Shown piece after piece: positions 1 to 7,796 of a DNA stretch of 64,000 nt. Where the stretch lies: contig JARLGU010000003.1 in the NCBI GenBank assembly GCA_031292625.1, forward strand, positions 1 through 64,000, read 5' to 3'. The notes below the pieces were generated by a model. That model searched no databases. It was not told where the DNA came from and saw only the letters and a list, made by a program, of their open reading frames with translations. Origin of the DNA: Capsulimonadaceae bacterium. GTDB lineage: Bacteria; Armatimonadota; Armatimonadia; Armatimonadales; Capsulimonadaceae. Each line of letters opens with the position of its first letter. Position 1 is the stretch's first letter. The position numbers were made by a program, and so were the translations under genes.

Positions 1-267
1 GCGGAGCGAATCTTCAAAGGATTCTCTCCGCCGGGTTGTGTCGCAAGCTGTTAAGTCGGAAGTTCCCGCGGCACGGACCCGCCGGAACGCCCTCCCTATC
101 CCCCCGATATTGTCAGCTTAAGTCGCCCAGTACGTCCTGAAGACTATTAAGCGGGCTATGGCTTTCGCTTTTTTTCGCGTAACCCATCCGCGCTTTGCGG
201 CTTCGCTGCGCTGCTCTCGCGAGATTGCCCGGCCTACATCGCCGTTACGGGCGAGGTTGCCGGTCGA
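1..267. other. Left edge, no intact gene seen
   Basis: No convincing reading frame, RNA gene or repeat was found here. The reading frame of the transposase remnant that follows has no good start codon, so this DNA may be sequence that replaced the 5' part of that gene, or the left flank of a deletion. Confidence 0.4.
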
Positions 268-864
268 TTGACCTGCAGAGCCCGTCGAGTGGTCGACGGA
301 TTCGAATTATGGAAGAAAGCCTGTGAAAACGGCGCAGAACTTCTCTGGCGCGTCAAGCGCAACATGCGACTGCCTTGCAACAAGCGCCTCGCCGACGGCT
401 CCTATCATTCGGCGATTTATCCGACCACAAAAGATCGCCGCAACCAGCGGGACGGCGTTGCCGTCCGCGTGATCGAATATTCGCTGACGCGTGCCCCGGA
501 CGCCGAAGGCGAAAAGATCTATCGCCTAATCACCACGCTGACTGATCACGAATCCTATCCGGCCCTAGAAATGGCCGCGATCTACGCCCACCGATGGGAA
601 ATCGAAATCGCGTTTGACGAGTTCAAAACCCACCTCGGCGGACGCGATCTGGTTCTACGCAGCAAGACGCCGGATGGTGTCCGTCAGGAGTTTTGGGGCT
701 TTATCATGGCGCATCATGCGATTCGCTCCATCATGCACGACGCCGCGGAGAAAGCCCAAATACCGCCAAATATCCTTTCGTATACCCACGCTCTTCTCGA
801 AATCCGACGCAAACTGCCGCAATTCCTGATTATTCCCCCCTCGGGCCTGGAAAGCCAGGTATGA
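268..864 (+). pseudogene. IS4-type transposase, 3' remnant
   Basis: The 198 codons encode only the C-terminal half of an IS4-type DDE transposase. The diagnostic Y-x2-R-x3-E-x6-K signature is intact (YAHRWEIEIAFDEFK, about residues 113-127), with E the third catalytic acid. IS4 enzymes are usually about 400 residues, and the part carrying the two catalytic aspartates is absent upstream. The frame opens at a TTG with no ribosome-binding site, so I read it as a 5'-truncated, inactive copy. No matching terminal repeats were found to delimit the element. It neighbours recombinase remnants, which fits a mobile-DNA accumulation zone. Confidence 0.8.
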
Positions 865-1059
865 CGATCTCCTCGCATGCGTTGCCGAGATCCGGCTTCC
901 GCCCCGTGCGCCACGAAGCGCCAAGAGGTGCGTTAAACGAAAGATCTCGAACTTTCCGCTCAGGCAACGCGGCCAGCCAGCGAGTCAGAAAACAGAACCG
1001 CGTCAACCAATCGTAGTAATGTTGTAATTAAGTGAGCAGTATTGAGGCTAGCGCTCAAG

Positions 1060-2841
1060 TCATTTGCCGACAGGTAGCTTTCCGGCCTTTATCAGGGCTG
1101 TATTAATCAATACTACGAGCTTGCCTTCGTCGAGGCTCGAACTCGTATAGTCCCACGCATGTCCGGCGATTACGCCATCGACGTCGATGACATAGATGGC
1201 TCCAAGATATTGGCGCATTATCTCATCTGGCTGCGACCAAACGTGAAAACCATCGCCTGCAGGGTTAATCCTTGCGTCAAGATGCAGTTGTAGCGGGGAG
1301 TCGTTGTTGTCGCTAATCCAGCGAAACTCAGGAGTGTTCCGTTTATAGATATTCGCTTGATCCAGTCCGAAATAGACAACGTCGCTCGAATAGTAGTCAA
1401 GCGCAAATAAGGAAAGACGCTTAATCACATCACTATGGTTCGAAAATAGCCGCGCGACAGGCCAAGTCACGACAACTTTCGCTCCGCGATAAGCACTGAT
1501 TTTGTCGACCGAGCCAGCCTGCATCTGACCCGTCGTCGCCATATCGCGTACGGAAGGGGAATTAGCCAATATATCCGGCGCCAGTGTTCCCGCAGCCATG
1601 ACGCCTTCGGGGACCTCTTCGTCCGGCGTAATCTCCGGCGAGCTCGGACGAGGCGATACGTTCGACGCGTGTGGAAGCGGGTCCAGAGTGAACGAAAGCG
1701 TTGGCGAATCCCCGCGTGCAAGTGTTACCCTCTTTGCCCCAGTCCGGTAGCCGGGGGCTGATACGTCAACTTCGACTGCCTTGACTTGCGACATGCCAAG
1801 GTCCACGCATACCGGTATGCCGACGCGGCCCGGTTGGCCGTCTACAATGATCGATGCATCAGGTGCATCGCACGAGACGGTTAGCGCTGCGGTTGTACTG
1901 ATGTCGGCGATGACCGGAGGATGTGTAGGCGCGGGAGTAGGCGCAAATCGCGCAAGCACCATCGCCCCAAGGGTAGCGCGACCATCAGGTGTTTGTACGG
2001 CATTCATTTTTGCAGCATACAAATGCACAGAGTATTGGACGTACTGCTTAAGGCTGTCGAATGTTACCGCGTTCTTCTCCGTGTCGGTTGCGTCGGGGTC
2101 ACCGGAAAGCCCCTTTATCAGATAATGCGTAAAGACGCCTTCTTTGAAATCCGCCGGGTCTCCTTCGAGGCTCGACTCGGTTGGAAGGCAGGACTGCAGT
2201 TCGGCGACTTCTGGACCAAGCGTTCCTTCGCCAATAGTCTGACCATAGCCGCTCGAACCAATACCCTTGCCAAGAAGATCTCGACAGGCATCAGTGATGA
2301 GCAAGACACGCTTGGGGTGCAAAGTATCCAGGCGCTGGCGAATTGCGGTAAAGTTGATACACGTGCTGAGAATATGGTTGCGATCAAAATCCTCCGGCAC
2401 CAGCCAGTCGGCATCTACACCAGAACCGTCTTTTCCGCGTGTGCCGTGGCCACTGTAGAAGAATATAACTTCACTCTTATCCGGCACGATACCCGTGTAA
2501 AGCGAATCCAGAGCGCTTTGAATATTACGCTCGGTAGGTCGAAGACCGGGATCGCCATTCGGGTCGTCGATCATCAATACAACGTTATCGAAGCCGAAGC
2601 GGCACTTCAGTAGCGCTGCGAAATTTCGAGCGTCGTTGCCGCTGGAATGCAGTCGCATTCCGCCGGGGTAGTCGCTCACACCGATGACGAGCGCATACTT
2701 GGCGTAACTGGGAGCAGAGGAGATCGGCGTTAGGATGATACGCTTGTCTGCCGTTTGCGCATGGGCCACAAGGGACGTGAGCGCTACTACCAGGGCGATG
2801 AGTGTGACGAACAGCGTAATATTATTTGAGCGCGGCAGCAT
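1060..2841 (-). CDS. Secreted caspase-family (C14) protease with PEGA-like domain
   Basis: This 593-residue protein begins with a signal peptide or anchor (residues 1-28, ending in AHA) followed by a caspase-like p20 domain (about 45-300). The catalytic dyad is visible: His132 in YSGHG and Cys186 in TDACRD. Residues about 320-385 (SIIVDGQPGRVG, then VSAPGYRTG) resemble a PEGA-type beta-sandwich. The last 160 residues are not recognised. I chose the ATG at 2841 over a TTG at 2862 because it leaves a clean signal peptide and has GGGAG about 12 bases upstream. Bacterial caspase homologues are usually arginine/lysine-specific peptidases; substrate and role here are unknown. It stands alone, between transposase and recombinase remnants. 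Confidence 0.85.
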   Translation of the reverse strand: MLPRSNNITLFVTLIALVVALTSLVAHAQTADKRIILTPISSAPSYAKYALVIGVSDYPGGMRLHSSGNDARNFAALLKCRFGFDNVVLMIDDPNGDPGLRPTERNIQSALDSLYTGIVPDKSEVIFFYSGHGTRGKDGSGVDADWLVPEDFDRNHILSTCINFTAIRQRLDTLHPKRVLLITDACRDLLGKGIGSSGYGQTIGEGTLGPEVAELQSCLPTESSLEGDPADFKEGVFTHYLIKGLSGDPDATDTEKNAVTFDSLKQYVQYSVHLYAAKMNAVQTPDGRATLGAMVLARFAPTPAPTHPPVIADISTTAALTVSCDAPDASIIVDGQPGRVGIPVCVDLGMSQVKAVEVDVSAPGYRTGAKRVTLARGDSPTLSFTLDPLPHASNVSPRPSSPEITPDEEVPEGVMAAGTLAPDILANSPSVRDMATTGQMQAGSVDKISAYRGAKVVVTWPVARLFSNHSDVIKRLSLFALDYYSSDVVYFGLDQANIYKRNTPEFRWISDNNDSPLQLHLDARINPAGDGFHVWSQPDEIMRQYLGAIYVIDVDGVIAGHAWDYTSSSLDEGKLVVLINTALIKAGKLPVGK

Positions 2842-2882
2842 GAGACATTCGCTCCCATTCAAATCGTTTGAGCTGACGGCAT

Positions 2883-2911
2883 ACGATAAGCCATCGAAAA
2901 ACGATTCACAA
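2883..2911 (-). promoter_or_regulatory. Probable sigma-70 promoter of the caspase-like gene
   Basis: On the minus strand TTGTGA (2911-2906) is followed after exactly 17 bases by TATCGT (2888-2883), about 40 bases before the chosen start at 2841. Position and spacing fit a housekeeping promoter; both boxes are imperfect. Confidence 0.45.
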
Positions 2912-2972
2912 TCTATTGTAGTTGGAAATCGTAGCCATTTGAGGCCTGGCTGCCTACTTTATTATTTACCTG

Positions 2973-3674
2973 AAAATCGAACCGGCGAGCCGTGCCCGAA
3001 AGCAGGCGGCATTTTCGGCGAACTTCGACTGGGCGATCCGCCAGGGAATAATGGATACCAACCCCGTCAAGGCGTTGCAGCGTGTTCATTTGGAACCGCC
3101 GCCGCCAAGGGGCATACCCCGCACCGAATTCAACGCGATCCTCGCGCACGTGAGGAGCAGCCGTGACCGACTGCTTTACCGTATGCTCTTCGAGTTGGGG
3201 TTGCGTATCTCGGAGGCGCTTGGCATCCGCGTCGAGGATATCGACTTAACCAAAGACGACGAGCATGTTCGCGTTTTAGGCAAGGGAAACCGAATACGAA
3301 CCCTACTGCTTGATGACCCCAGTCTGGTCAAGGAACTGCGCGCCCATATTCGCAGGAACGGATACAAGTATGGGCTGATCTTCCGAGCCGCAAAGAACGG
3401 CACTGGCAACGCCATGCGGTATCAGTCCGTTCACGAACTGTGAAGCAAGGCGTGCGATAGAGCGGGAGTCGCGGCAACCCTGCATCAATGCCGACATGCA
3501 CACGCAACCGAGTTGATTAATTCATCCGCCGCGAACGGTGCTCCAATTTCATTGGCGACCATTCGCAAACGCTTGGGTCATCGTCAAATTGCCTCAACCA
3601 TGCGGTACGCCGAGCTGTCCGACGAAAGCGCCGACACCGAACTGCGAGCACGGCGACGGCGGATGAAAGGGTGA
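2973..3674 (+). pseudogene. Tyrosine recombinase, 5'-truncated with in-frame stop
   Basis: The frame reads through FDWAIRQG and MDTNPVKALQRV, typical of the end of the N-terminal SAM-like domain of XerC/D-type integrases, then the catalytic domain: Arg in LGLRISEAL, then HQCRH (the H-x-x-R box), RKRLGHRQ and the nucleophile in MRYAELSD. A single in-frame TGA at 3441-3443, where relatives have Trp before SKA, interrupts it, and the same frame continues to the stop at 3672-3674. The N-terminal DNA-binding domain is mostly missing: the frame is open only from 2943. It is most likely a dead integrase left from an earlier insertion. Confidence 0.8.
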
Positions 3675-3691
3675 CTGCAATCCCTCATAGC

Positions 3692-3712
3692 CCCCGGCAC
3701 GCGCTGCCGGGG
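3692..3712 (+). terminator. GC-rich hairpin after recombinase remnant
   Basis: CCCCGGCA (3692-3699) pairs perfectly with TGCCGGGG (3705-3712) around a 5-base loop, just past the stop of the broken recombinase. There is no U-run, so termination is uncertain. Confidence 0.35.
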
Positions 3713-3950
3713 AACGGGGGGCGGGGGTACTTTGGAAAAGGGATGGTTAGAGTAGAACGGCTATCAGTCGCACCGTTGAATGCCTTGTGGGTGTCAGACG
3801 GCGGCGGGGACGCAGTGTCGAGGCTGTCAATGATGTTGACGAGAAAGGATACGAAACACGGCTCGACAATCAGTGGTATACTTGCGTTTGCGTACGATTG
3901 CAGGCACGCGTACCAGTCGCAAGAATTGGTGGGCGAGCAGAACAAATCAA

Positions 3951-5318
3951 ATGAACAAAACTGAATCACATGAAGACGGTTGCAAATGTGCAAGTGGATG
4001 CGCAATATGCGGGGATATGGCTCCCTTTGAACTTCCCTCTGAGCTGTATAGTGATTTCGTTCATTCTTCTGTGGTCATCTTTGCGGGGGCGGGAATAAGC
4101 ACTGAAAACCATCGGATATTCCCATCCACGTTGTACGAAAATATTTGTGCAGAGCTAAAACTAGATATTCAAAATGGTCTTCTATTCCCAGATGTTATGA
4201 CTCAGCTATGCAAACAGTCAAATGGTCGAGCTAAATTGCTGCGAAAAATCAAAGACCGTTTTGACTATGTTCGCTCCTTTCCCGAGCTTTACGGAATTTC
4301 CACGCGATTCCACAGAGAGTTATCAACACTTTTCCTTGTTGACACCATTGTTACAACTAACTGGGACTCGTTTTTCGAGGACGAGTGCGGGGCTCTGCCA
4401 TTTGTAACCGCAGACGACTACGCATTTTGGCAAAACTCAATCCGAAAAGTATTCAAAATTCACGGGTCCGAAAGTAGTTTTGGATCGATAGTGGCGACGC
4501 GAGAGGATTATGAGAAGTGCTATGAAAGGCTATCAACGGGTTTGTTGGGGGCGCATCTTAAGCTGATGATAGCAACGAAAACGGTGGTGTACATAGGTTT
4601 TTCATTTACGGACGATGATTTTATCCGCATCCACGATATTCTAAGCCGAGAAATGCACGGGATTAGACCACAAAGTTACATCGTCACACTTGACCGCAAG
4701 TCCGATAGTCGATTTCGCGAACTGGGGCTGATACCAATATACACCGACGGGACGCATTTCATTTCAGAAGTTAAAAAGAAATTGGTGGCGGATAATCTAA
4801 TGTTAGCGGATGAACGCTTTGACGACATTCCATATATGCTTCAAAAGGTATTCGAAGCGCATCGCGCTATCGGATCGATTAACAAGAAAGAGTTTCCTTC
4901 TGTCCTATATTGTGGTAGTTATCAAGACGGGTTAATGCATGCTTTCGAGCGCATGTTGGCATTACGTCGAACTGGCTACTATTCCCACACATGTAATGTA
5001 AGAAATGCCATTCAGAGTTATCAAGGCGATGATCTCAAAAAGAAGGTTGAAGGACGGAGATTCTTTGATGTAGCCTATGTTGAAGGCTACACCGACGGAA
5101 ATCTATACTTGCTTGCCGATAACGAGATGCGTCGTCATATGCCATTGTATTTTGCCTTTGGCTACAATAAGCCGATTCGAAGTCTAAAGGGTTTTGTTAA
5201 AGTTCTGGAGAAGTCGGCAAGCCTTGCACCTGAACAAAACGATATTGCTATCGCCATCCTAGAAAAGTATCAGGACGCAAATGGTATAGAGCTTCACCAT
5301 ACGCCATTTCTATCGTGA
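3951..5318 (+). CDS. SIR2-domain protein, probable defence NADase/deacetylase
   Basis: The 455-residue protein carries a SIR2-like NAD-binding domain: GAGIS (46-50), TTNWD (135-139, Asn137), catalytic-type His171 in KIHGSE, and IGFSFTDDDF (215-224). This pattern is that of the SIR2 and SIR2-like domains of anti-phage proteins, which deplete NAD on infection. A Cys-x-Cys-x3-Cys-x2-Cys cluster at the N-terminus (C11, C13, C17, C20) could bind a metal. Residues about 285-455 form a domain I do not recognise, possibly the sensor. The ATG at 3951 was chosen because upstream codons look unlike coding sequence. The gene is clearly more AT-rich than its surroundings and sits between two recombinase genes, so recent transfer is likely. 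Its end overlaps the convergent integrase by 25 bases. Confidence 0.8.
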   Translation: MNKTESHEDGCKCASGCAICGDMAPFELPSELYSDFVHSSVVIFAGAGISTENHRIFPSTLYENICAELKLDIQNGLLFPDVMTQLCKQSNGRAKLLRKIKDRFDYVRSFPELYGISTRFHRELSTLFLVDTIVTTNWDSFFEDECGALPFVTADDYAFWQNSIRKVFKIHGSESSFGSIVATREDYEKCYERLSTGLLGAHLKLMIATKTVVYIGFSFTDDDFIRIHDILSREMHGIRPQSYIVTLDRKSDSRFRELGLIPIYTDGTHFISEVKKKLVADNLMLADERFDDIPYMLQKVFEAHRAIGSINKKEFPSVLYCGSYQDGLMHAFERMLALRRTGYYSHTCNVRNAIQSYQGDDLKKKVEGRRFFDVAYVEGYTDGNLYLLADNEMRRHMPLYFAFGYNKPIRSLKGFVKVLEKSASLAPEQNDIAIAILEKYQDANGIELHHTPFLS

Positions 5319-6655
5319 AAAGGCCTCTTGTAATAATCGGAAAGGTTTGTGCATGTAGACACCATTGACACCCCCGCCATTGCCATATCTAATAGTCCAC
5401 TGTCTGTCAACGCTGTCAACGCATTTCGCTCTCCACGCCCCCACGATCCACGACCACGCCCCGCACCCGGCGTAGCCGCAAATCCCGCTACTCCACACCA
5501 TGACTTCGGTACCTTGTCTGCCTTAACGCGACGGACTTCGGCACGTGCTTCTTTAGCACATCGCGGCACACTTGCCGTGGGGCGGGCGACTGGGGCACCA
5601 CTGCTGACGGGCGTTGGTGGAGATACGGGTTCCTGCGGGGCTTGTGGGGCTTCCTGACGCTGGTATTGCGATGTGGCGAGCCCCACGAACCGCGATTCCC
5701 TGACGGCTAGCTGATCCACATGCAGGTAGTGGTTCAGCGTCGTGGTCGGCTTTGTGTGCCCGAGACGGGCGGCGACCGTCAGAATGTCCACGCCTTGCTG
5801 GAGGAGACGACACCCTGCAAGATGCTTGAGCCCGTGTGGTAACAGTCCTTTATCGTCGCCAAGCCCCGCTTGAATGGCATATCTTCGTATTTGGGCGCGG
5901 ATGTACTCGTCGGTTATCTTTTGCCGGGGACCGTGGCAAAAGAGCCGTTCATGCTGGCATCGTATCGGGCGATGCTTGAGCCACGCTTCTATTGCAGCAG
6001 CCGTTTCGGGCGTGAAGTAATAGGTTATTTTCGTCTTTCGTTTTCGACCTTTCGCCAAAGAACGAAAGCAACCAGATTCAAGGTCGAGGTCGGCAATATC
6101 TAACGTGCAGACTTCATCGACCCTGCACGCGGAATTGACGAGCACGTAGAGTATCGCAACATCCAACGCTCGTTCCTTGGCGACCGGATTCTTTTCCGCC
6201 TGTTCGATAAGACGCAAGACATTTGCGTCGGTCGAGACGGGACGAACCCCGGAACCATCCCGACTTGGAATGCTGACCGTTTCCGTTGGGTCGAAGTCGA
6301 GTACTCGCTTCTTCACGAGCCACCGGGCAAGTCCCGTGATCGGGTGCATCGCGGCTCGTACAGTATTCGCGCTTACGCAGGATGGCAAATCGCCCGTGGG
6401 GTGGCATATATTGCGTCGTTCGGGGGCACGGTGCTTGTGGTAACGGACGTATTCGTCGATGTTGTCGGGGCTGAAGTCGTCAATCGTCGGTTCGTCGATG
6501 CCGTATTCTACGCTCAGCCACTGGAACCAGCGCTTCATCCACGTGCGATAAGTGCGAAATCCGCTCAGGGAATGATCGTATCGGAAATCTTCGAGGTATC
6601 TCTCCGCGAGCGCCTTCAGCGGCAATTCGGCGAGCTTCGTAACGGGGCGTTCCAT
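5294..6655 (-). CDS. Tyrosine recombinase / integrase
   Basis: This 453-residue site-specific recombinase has an N-terminal SAM-like core-binding domain (about 12-120) and a catalytic domain (about 140-315) with Arg178 (ACRVDE), His274 and Lys277 (HGLKH), His300 (LGH) and nucleophile Tyr310 (LNHY). The second catalytic arginine of the H-x-x-R box is replaced by Lys277, which is unusual. Residues 320-453 are a Pro/Ala/Arg-rich tail absent from typical XerC/D. The gene lies beside three 21-bp direct repeats, an inverted tRNA fragment and a tRNA gene, so it probably mobilises, or once mobilised, the island holding the convergent SIR2 gene. Confidence 0.85.
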   Translation of the reverse strand: MERPVTKLAELPLKALAERYLEDFRYDHSLSGFRTYRTWMKRWFQWLSVEYGIDEPTIDDFSPDNIDEYVRYHKHRAPERRNICHPTGDLPSCVSANTVRAAMHPITGLARWLVKKRVLDFDPTETVSIPSRDGSGVRPVSTDANVLRLIEQAEKNPVAKERALDVAILYVLVNSACRVDEVCTLDIADLDLESGCFRSLAKGRKRKTKITYYFTPETAAAIEAWLKHRPIRCQHERLFCHGPRQKITDEYIRAQIRRYAIQAGLGDDKGLLPHGLKHLAGCRLLQQGVDILTVAARLGHTKPTTTLNHYLHVDQLAVRESRFVGLATSQYQRQEAPQAPQEPVSPPTPVSSGAPVARPTASVPRCAKEARAEVRRVKADKVPKSWCGVAGFAATPGAGRGRGSWGRGERNALTALTDSGLLDMAMAGVSMVSTCTNLSDYYKRPFHDRNGVW

Positions 6656-6693
6656 CTGCTAACCACCGATTAATGGTAGTCAGTCAATGCTTG

Positions 6694-6763
6694 TGGGCTC
6701 ATAGCTCAACGGTTGGAGCAGTCCCCAATCCGTTTAGAGCAGGAGAAAATCCGTACAGAGCAG
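6694..6763 (+). repeat. Inverted tRNA 5' fragment and three 21-bp direct repeats
   Basis: Bases 6694-6723 reproduce, with about two mismatches, the first 29 or so bases of the tRNA encoded on the opposite strand at 6864-6836. From its end runs a phased repeat: units ending GAGCAG at 6721, 6742 and 6763, exactly 21 bp apart, the last two also sharing AATCCGT. Their place between an integrase and a tRNA suggests recombinase arm or core sites, or a remnant attachment site. That role is inference. Confidence 0.55.
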
Positions 6764-6788
6764 ATACTCACACCGCAAACGGGGGAAA

Positions 6789-6864
6789 TGGTGGGCCCAG
6801 AGGGATTCGAACCCCCAACCAATCAGTTATGAGCCGACTGCTCTAACCGTTGAGCTATGGGCCC
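6789..6864 (-). tRNA. tRNA with CAT anticodon (Met, or Ile2)
   Basis: The 76-base minus-strand sequence folds as a full cloverleaf: acceptor GGGCCCA pairs with TGGGCCC, D-arm AGCTCAACGGTTAGAGC, anticodon loop CTCATAA, and T-arm GGGGGTTCGAATCCCTC (6814-6798). The 3' CCA is encoded at 6791-6789. A CAT anticodon is shared by elongator Met tRNA and by Ile2 tRNA that needs lysidine; I cannot separate them by eye. It is not an initiator: the three G-C pairs at the base of the anticodon stem are absent. Confidence 0.92.
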
Positions 6865-7422
6865 CCACCATTCTGTCACACGTCGCCGCATCAGTCATAC
6901 ACGCTCAACAAGCTCGAGTCTGTGCCGCGCCGAGATTCCATTTTACCATAGCAGAGCCGCTAGGCAAGCCATTCAGGCGCTTAGAGTTCAACTCATGCCG
7001 CCAAACGCCCCTGCGTAAAGTCACTTCGTGCCCGTATGGACAAGACATCGTCCTCGATCCATCGCGAACAAGCCGCCTTGCTGACGCCGCCAGGGCGCTA
7101 CAATGGCATGACGCGCTCTCTCGCCTGAGCCATCGCCACGGGCTCAAGCGAAACGCAGACGGGGCAGACAACCGTTGGCAAACTGGCGAATGAACACGGC
7201 GCCACCCTGCAATTGCCGAACAGGGAGTTGAAATCCCGCTCTCATTGTGGTAGATTAATTCTCGGCAGTAGCAACCAAGCCGGCGGAAATCGCCGTGTCT
7301 TCGAACCGTGCGCCTCTGCCACACAACAGCATACCATCCGACCGTGAAGAGACTCTGAGCGGAAAGACATCTTTGCATTACATAGGTTGCGCCCTGCACG
7401 CGACAGAGGGCTATGAATGTCT
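6865..7422. other. Intergenic stretch with no supported gene
   Basis: I find no gene with a ribosome-binding site or recognisable protein here. The longest open stretch, on the minus strand across 6905-7399, has a Trp/Cys/Arg-rich translation without family resemblance and is probably chance. The distal part presumably carries the promoter and leader of the TM1266-type gene; I could not recognise a riboswitch class. Confidence 0.4.
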
Positions 7423-7454
7423 ACGTCTTTTCAATTGGGAAAAGACGTTTTTTT
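7423..7454 (+). terminator. Intrinsic terminator or attenuator before the TM1266-type gene
   Basis: ACGTCTTTTC (7423-7432) pairs perfectly with GAAAAGACGT (7439-7448) over a 6-base loop, and seven T residues follow (7448-7454). This is a textbook rho-independent terminator, yet it ends only 20 bases before the start of the next gene on the same strand. No gene upstream needs it, so it may be a leader attenuator. Confidence 0.75.
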
Positions 7455-7473
7455 ATGAAGGAACCTCAACACT

Positions 7474-7722
7474 ATGGATAAGAGACTCGGAGTCATTGGA
7501 ATCGTCGTCGAGGATTTGAAGGCCGCGAATCAGATCAATGCTATTCTGCATGATTTTGCCGGGATCATCGTCGGCCGGATGGGAATCCCTTACAAAGAAC
7601 GAGGGGTTTCCGTTATCTCCTTGATCGTCGATGGCAGCAACGACGAGATCAGCACGATGACGGGCAAGATCGGGCAAGTCCCCGACGTCTCCGTCAAGTC
7701 GTCGCTGACGAAAACCAGCTAG
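7474..7722 (+). CDS. TM1266-family iron-only hydrogenase system regulator
   Basis: The 82-residue protein matches the small ACT/NikR-C-like ferredoxin-fold family typified by Thermotoga TM1266, which accompanies [FeFe]-hydrogenase maturation genes. Recognisable features are MDKRLGVIGIVVED at the start, NAILHDFAGIIVGRMGIPY in the centre, and VSVISLIVDGSNDEISTMTGKIG toward the end. It has no separate helix-turn-helix; family members are thought to be regulators but the ligand is unknown. GAAGGA lies 9-14 bases before the ATG. hydG starts 74 bases downstream, so the two probably share a transcript controlled by the hairpin at 7423-7454. Confidence 0.85.
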   Translation: MDKRLGVIGIVVEDLKAANQINAILHDFAGIIVGRMGIPYKERGVSVISLIVDGSNDEISTMTGKIGQVPDVSVKSSLTKTS

Positions 7723-7796
7723 GCGGCACGCGGCGTCGAGCCATAAGCTCCCGCCGCGCAAGCGACCATTCACATCGCAATAATTGGAAGAACCAA

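Noticed and set aside
6905-7399. 164-codon minus-strand frame in the gap before the TM1266-type gene
   Set aside because: No ribosome-binding site, composition dominated by Arg/Trp/Cys/Ser, and no resemblance to a protein family.
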